7,821 nucleotides of DNA from Actinomycetota bacterium (lineage in GTDB: Bacteria; Actinomycetota; Acidimicrobiia; Spongiisociales; UBA5794): positions 1 through 7,821 of the forward strand of contig QMQC01000072.1 of NCBI GenBank assembly GCA_003648875.1. Reading direction: 5' to 3'. Both the position numbers and the translations under genes were made by a program. Shown one piece after another: positions 7,462 to 7,821 of the stretch; the stretch's first letter is position 1, and each line of letters begins with the position of its first letter. The notes under the pieces were generated by a model. It worked only from the letters and a program-made list of their open reading frames with translations. It had not been told where the DNA came from and did no database searches.

Positions 7462-7506
7462 AAACCCCGAGAGGGCAAGACCACGGTCTGGCTTCCTCGG
7501 GGTTTT
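7462..7506 (+). terminator. Rho-independent-type terminator of the ncRNA
   Basis: AAACCCCGAG (7462-7471) pairs perfectly with CTCGGGGTTT (7496-7505). An inner stem, AGACC (7478-7482) against GGTCT (7485-7489), sits on top, with GC (7475-7476)/GC (7491-7492) between. The 3' side runs into TTTT (7503-7506), which is short but follows a very stable stem. The mirror strand also ends in TTT, so it could stop transcription from either side. No protein gene ends here on either strand, which supports a separate RNA gene upstream. Confidence 0.7.
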
Positions 7507-7527
7507 GCGCGTTGTCCCCTCTACCGC

Positions 7528-7709
7528 GTCCTCCCTTTAGGGGGGACAAGAGACGAGCGTCAGCGAGGATCTAGGGGGGACCGCGAGCCTGCGAGCCCGG
7601 CACGCGAGAACCACGAACAAGAACTACCGCGAGATCAGACCCGCAACGCTCGCAGGCTCGCACACCCCCCTGCATCGCTCCGCTCTGCCGTCCCCCCTGA
7701 AGGGAGGAC
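7528..7709. repeat. 182-bp two-tier inverted-repeat element (MITE/REP-like)
   Basis: The outer arms are GTCCTCCCTTTAGGGGGGAC (7528-7547) and its inverted near copy at 7690-7709 (19 of 20). Each arm is itself almost palindromic. The inner arms are 7573-7596 and 7648-7671: AGGGGGG, three unmatched bases, then GCGAGCCTGCGAGC, inverted on the right (21 of 24). The stretches between the arms (25 and 18 bp) are only loosely alike. The centre (7597-7647) is unique and too short to code. No target-site duplication was found. It could be a non-autonomous mobile element, a dispersed intergenic repeat or a large cruciform. No transposase is present. Confidence 0.65.
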
Positions 7710-7740
7710 ATGTCCCGACGCTCGTGGGCCTCAAATCGCG

Positions 7741-7765
7741 TTCCACCTGAAGGTTTCGGGTGGGA
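7741..7765. other. Hairpin between the inverted-repeat element and motif copy 2
   Basis: CCACC (7743-7747) pairs with GGTGG (7759-7763). GAA (7749-7751) pairs with TTC (7755-7757) across a three-base loop, with single mismatched bases between the two stems. No T-run follows on either strand, so it is not an obvious terminator. Function unknown. Confidence 0.4.
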
Positions 7766-7780
7766 CGGGGTGTTGCATTC

Positions 7781-7818
7781 TGTTTCCGCGAAAAGTACTC
7801 ACAGTTCGCGAAAATCAA
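7781..7818. repeat. Twin CGCGAAAA motif, copy 2
   Basis: Same layout and orientation as the copy at 6974-7011. CGCGAAAA lies at 7787-7794 and 7807-7814, again 20 bp apart, around a spacer with TACT and ACAGT. Offset is exactly 807 bp, and 28 of 32 core positions match. On the minus strand an open frame runs through this copy, but the same frame in copy 1 meets TAG, so conservation is of DNA and not of a peptide. The outer inverted ends are weaker here. Confidence 0.7.
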
Positions 7819-7821
7819 CCA

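Larger units (their letters stand above)
7022..7506 (+). ncRNA. Candidate structured non-coding RNA, about 480 nt, class unknown
   Basis: Hand folding of the plus strand gives a nearly continuous run of helices. A 5' domain is closed by TGCG (7026-7029)/CGCA (7161-7164), GGTTGCC (7033-7039)/GGCAACC (7149-7155) and ATCTC (7042-7046)/GAGAT (7142-7146). Inside it are CCCTC (7054-7058)/GAGGG (7081-7085) and GCTGGC (7092-7097)/GCCAGC (7136-7141). That second helix encloses TCACCG-TTTT-CGGTGA (7098-7113) and ACCGG-GAAA-CCGGT (7118-7131). Hairpins follow at 7172-7183, 7191-7223, 7227-7252, 7255-7282, 7285-7314, 7329-7342 and 7371-7386. Four are capped by TTCG closed by C-G. UUCG and GAAA caps make sense only on this strand. 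The end is a terminator-like hairpin. I recognise no RNase P, tmRNA, 6S, SRP or intron core. Open frames here lack support. Exact ends are guesses; the 5' end is set by the first helix. Confidence 0.7.
6855..7821. other. 967-bp region without a credible protein gene
   Basis: Open frames of 60-150 codons exist on both strands, but they overlap one another and run through hairpins and inverted repeats. Their translations are rich in Arg, Pro and Ser with no recognisable fold. The content is instead repeat patch, twin motif, structured RNA, terminator, inverted-repeat element and second twin motif. The gene that should lie to the right is outside the window. Confidence 0.75.

Noticed and set aside
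7022..7506. RNase P RNA, tmRNA, SRP RNA or a self-splicing intron
   Set aside because: I looked for the RNase P GAGGAAAGTCC and ACAGAA cores, a tmRNA tag reading frame with a tRNA-like end, the SRP GGAAGCAGCA loop and a group II domain V. None was found on the plus strand.
7624..7818. A 64-codon minus-strand frame beginning in motif copy 2
   Set aside because: The peptide is produced by the twin motif and the inverted-repeat element. The equivalent frame in motif copy 1 contains TAG, so there is no coding conservation.
1..7821. tRNA or rRNA genes
   Set aside because: No cloverleaf with a GGTTCGA-type T loop and acceptor stem, and no rRNA-like segment, was found.

Overview
The window looks like a chromosomal segment of a moderately high-GC actinobacterium (about 58-60% GC by eye). 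The main reason is a tandem pair of helicase-nuclease fusions in the arrangement of mycobacterial AdnAB. Each has an N-terminal UvrD-type motor and a C-terminal RecB-type PD-(D/E)XK nuclease. A deep, non-mycobacterial lineage such as Acidimicrobiia is possible, but this is inference and cannot be fixed from the sequence alone.

Bases 1-6854 are one compact operon read leftward on the minus strand. The order is (i) a 282-residue stand-alone RecB-family nuclease (6854-6006), (ii) an AdnA-like motor-nuclease (6013-3053) and (iii) an AdnB-like motor-nuclease (3056 to beyond base 1). The last is cut by the window edge just after its final iron-sulfur cysteine. The junctions overlap by 8 and 4 bases, so translation is probably coupled. 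All three proteins carry a nuclease fold stapled by four cysteines, so the operon would make three Fe-S nucleases and two ATPase motors. The expected job is resection of double-strand DNA ends for recombination; the role of the small nuclease is unknown.

Bases 6855-7821 hold no credible protein gene but are far from empty. Next to the operon start is a TACAGT -10-like box that would give a leaderless mRNA, then a patch of short nested inverted repeats (6889-6940). Next comes a motif with two CGCGAAAA boxes 20 bp apart (6974-7011). Its near copy sits exactly 807 bp further on (7781-7818). Between the copies, on the plus strand, bases about 7022-7506 fold by eye into a long chain of clean helices. 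These include four C(UUCG)G hairpins, one GAAA-capped hairpin and a long-range closing stem around a multi-branch domain, and the stretch ends in a strong terminator-like hairpin. I read this as an independent structured non-coding RNA of about 480 nt that I cannot assign to a known class. Beyond it lies a 182-bp inverted-repeat element (7528-7709).

The most interesting candidate for something undescribed is the structured RNA with its flanking repeats, divergent from a DNA end-resection operon. All foldings were done by hand from complementarity; no search or energy calculation was run.
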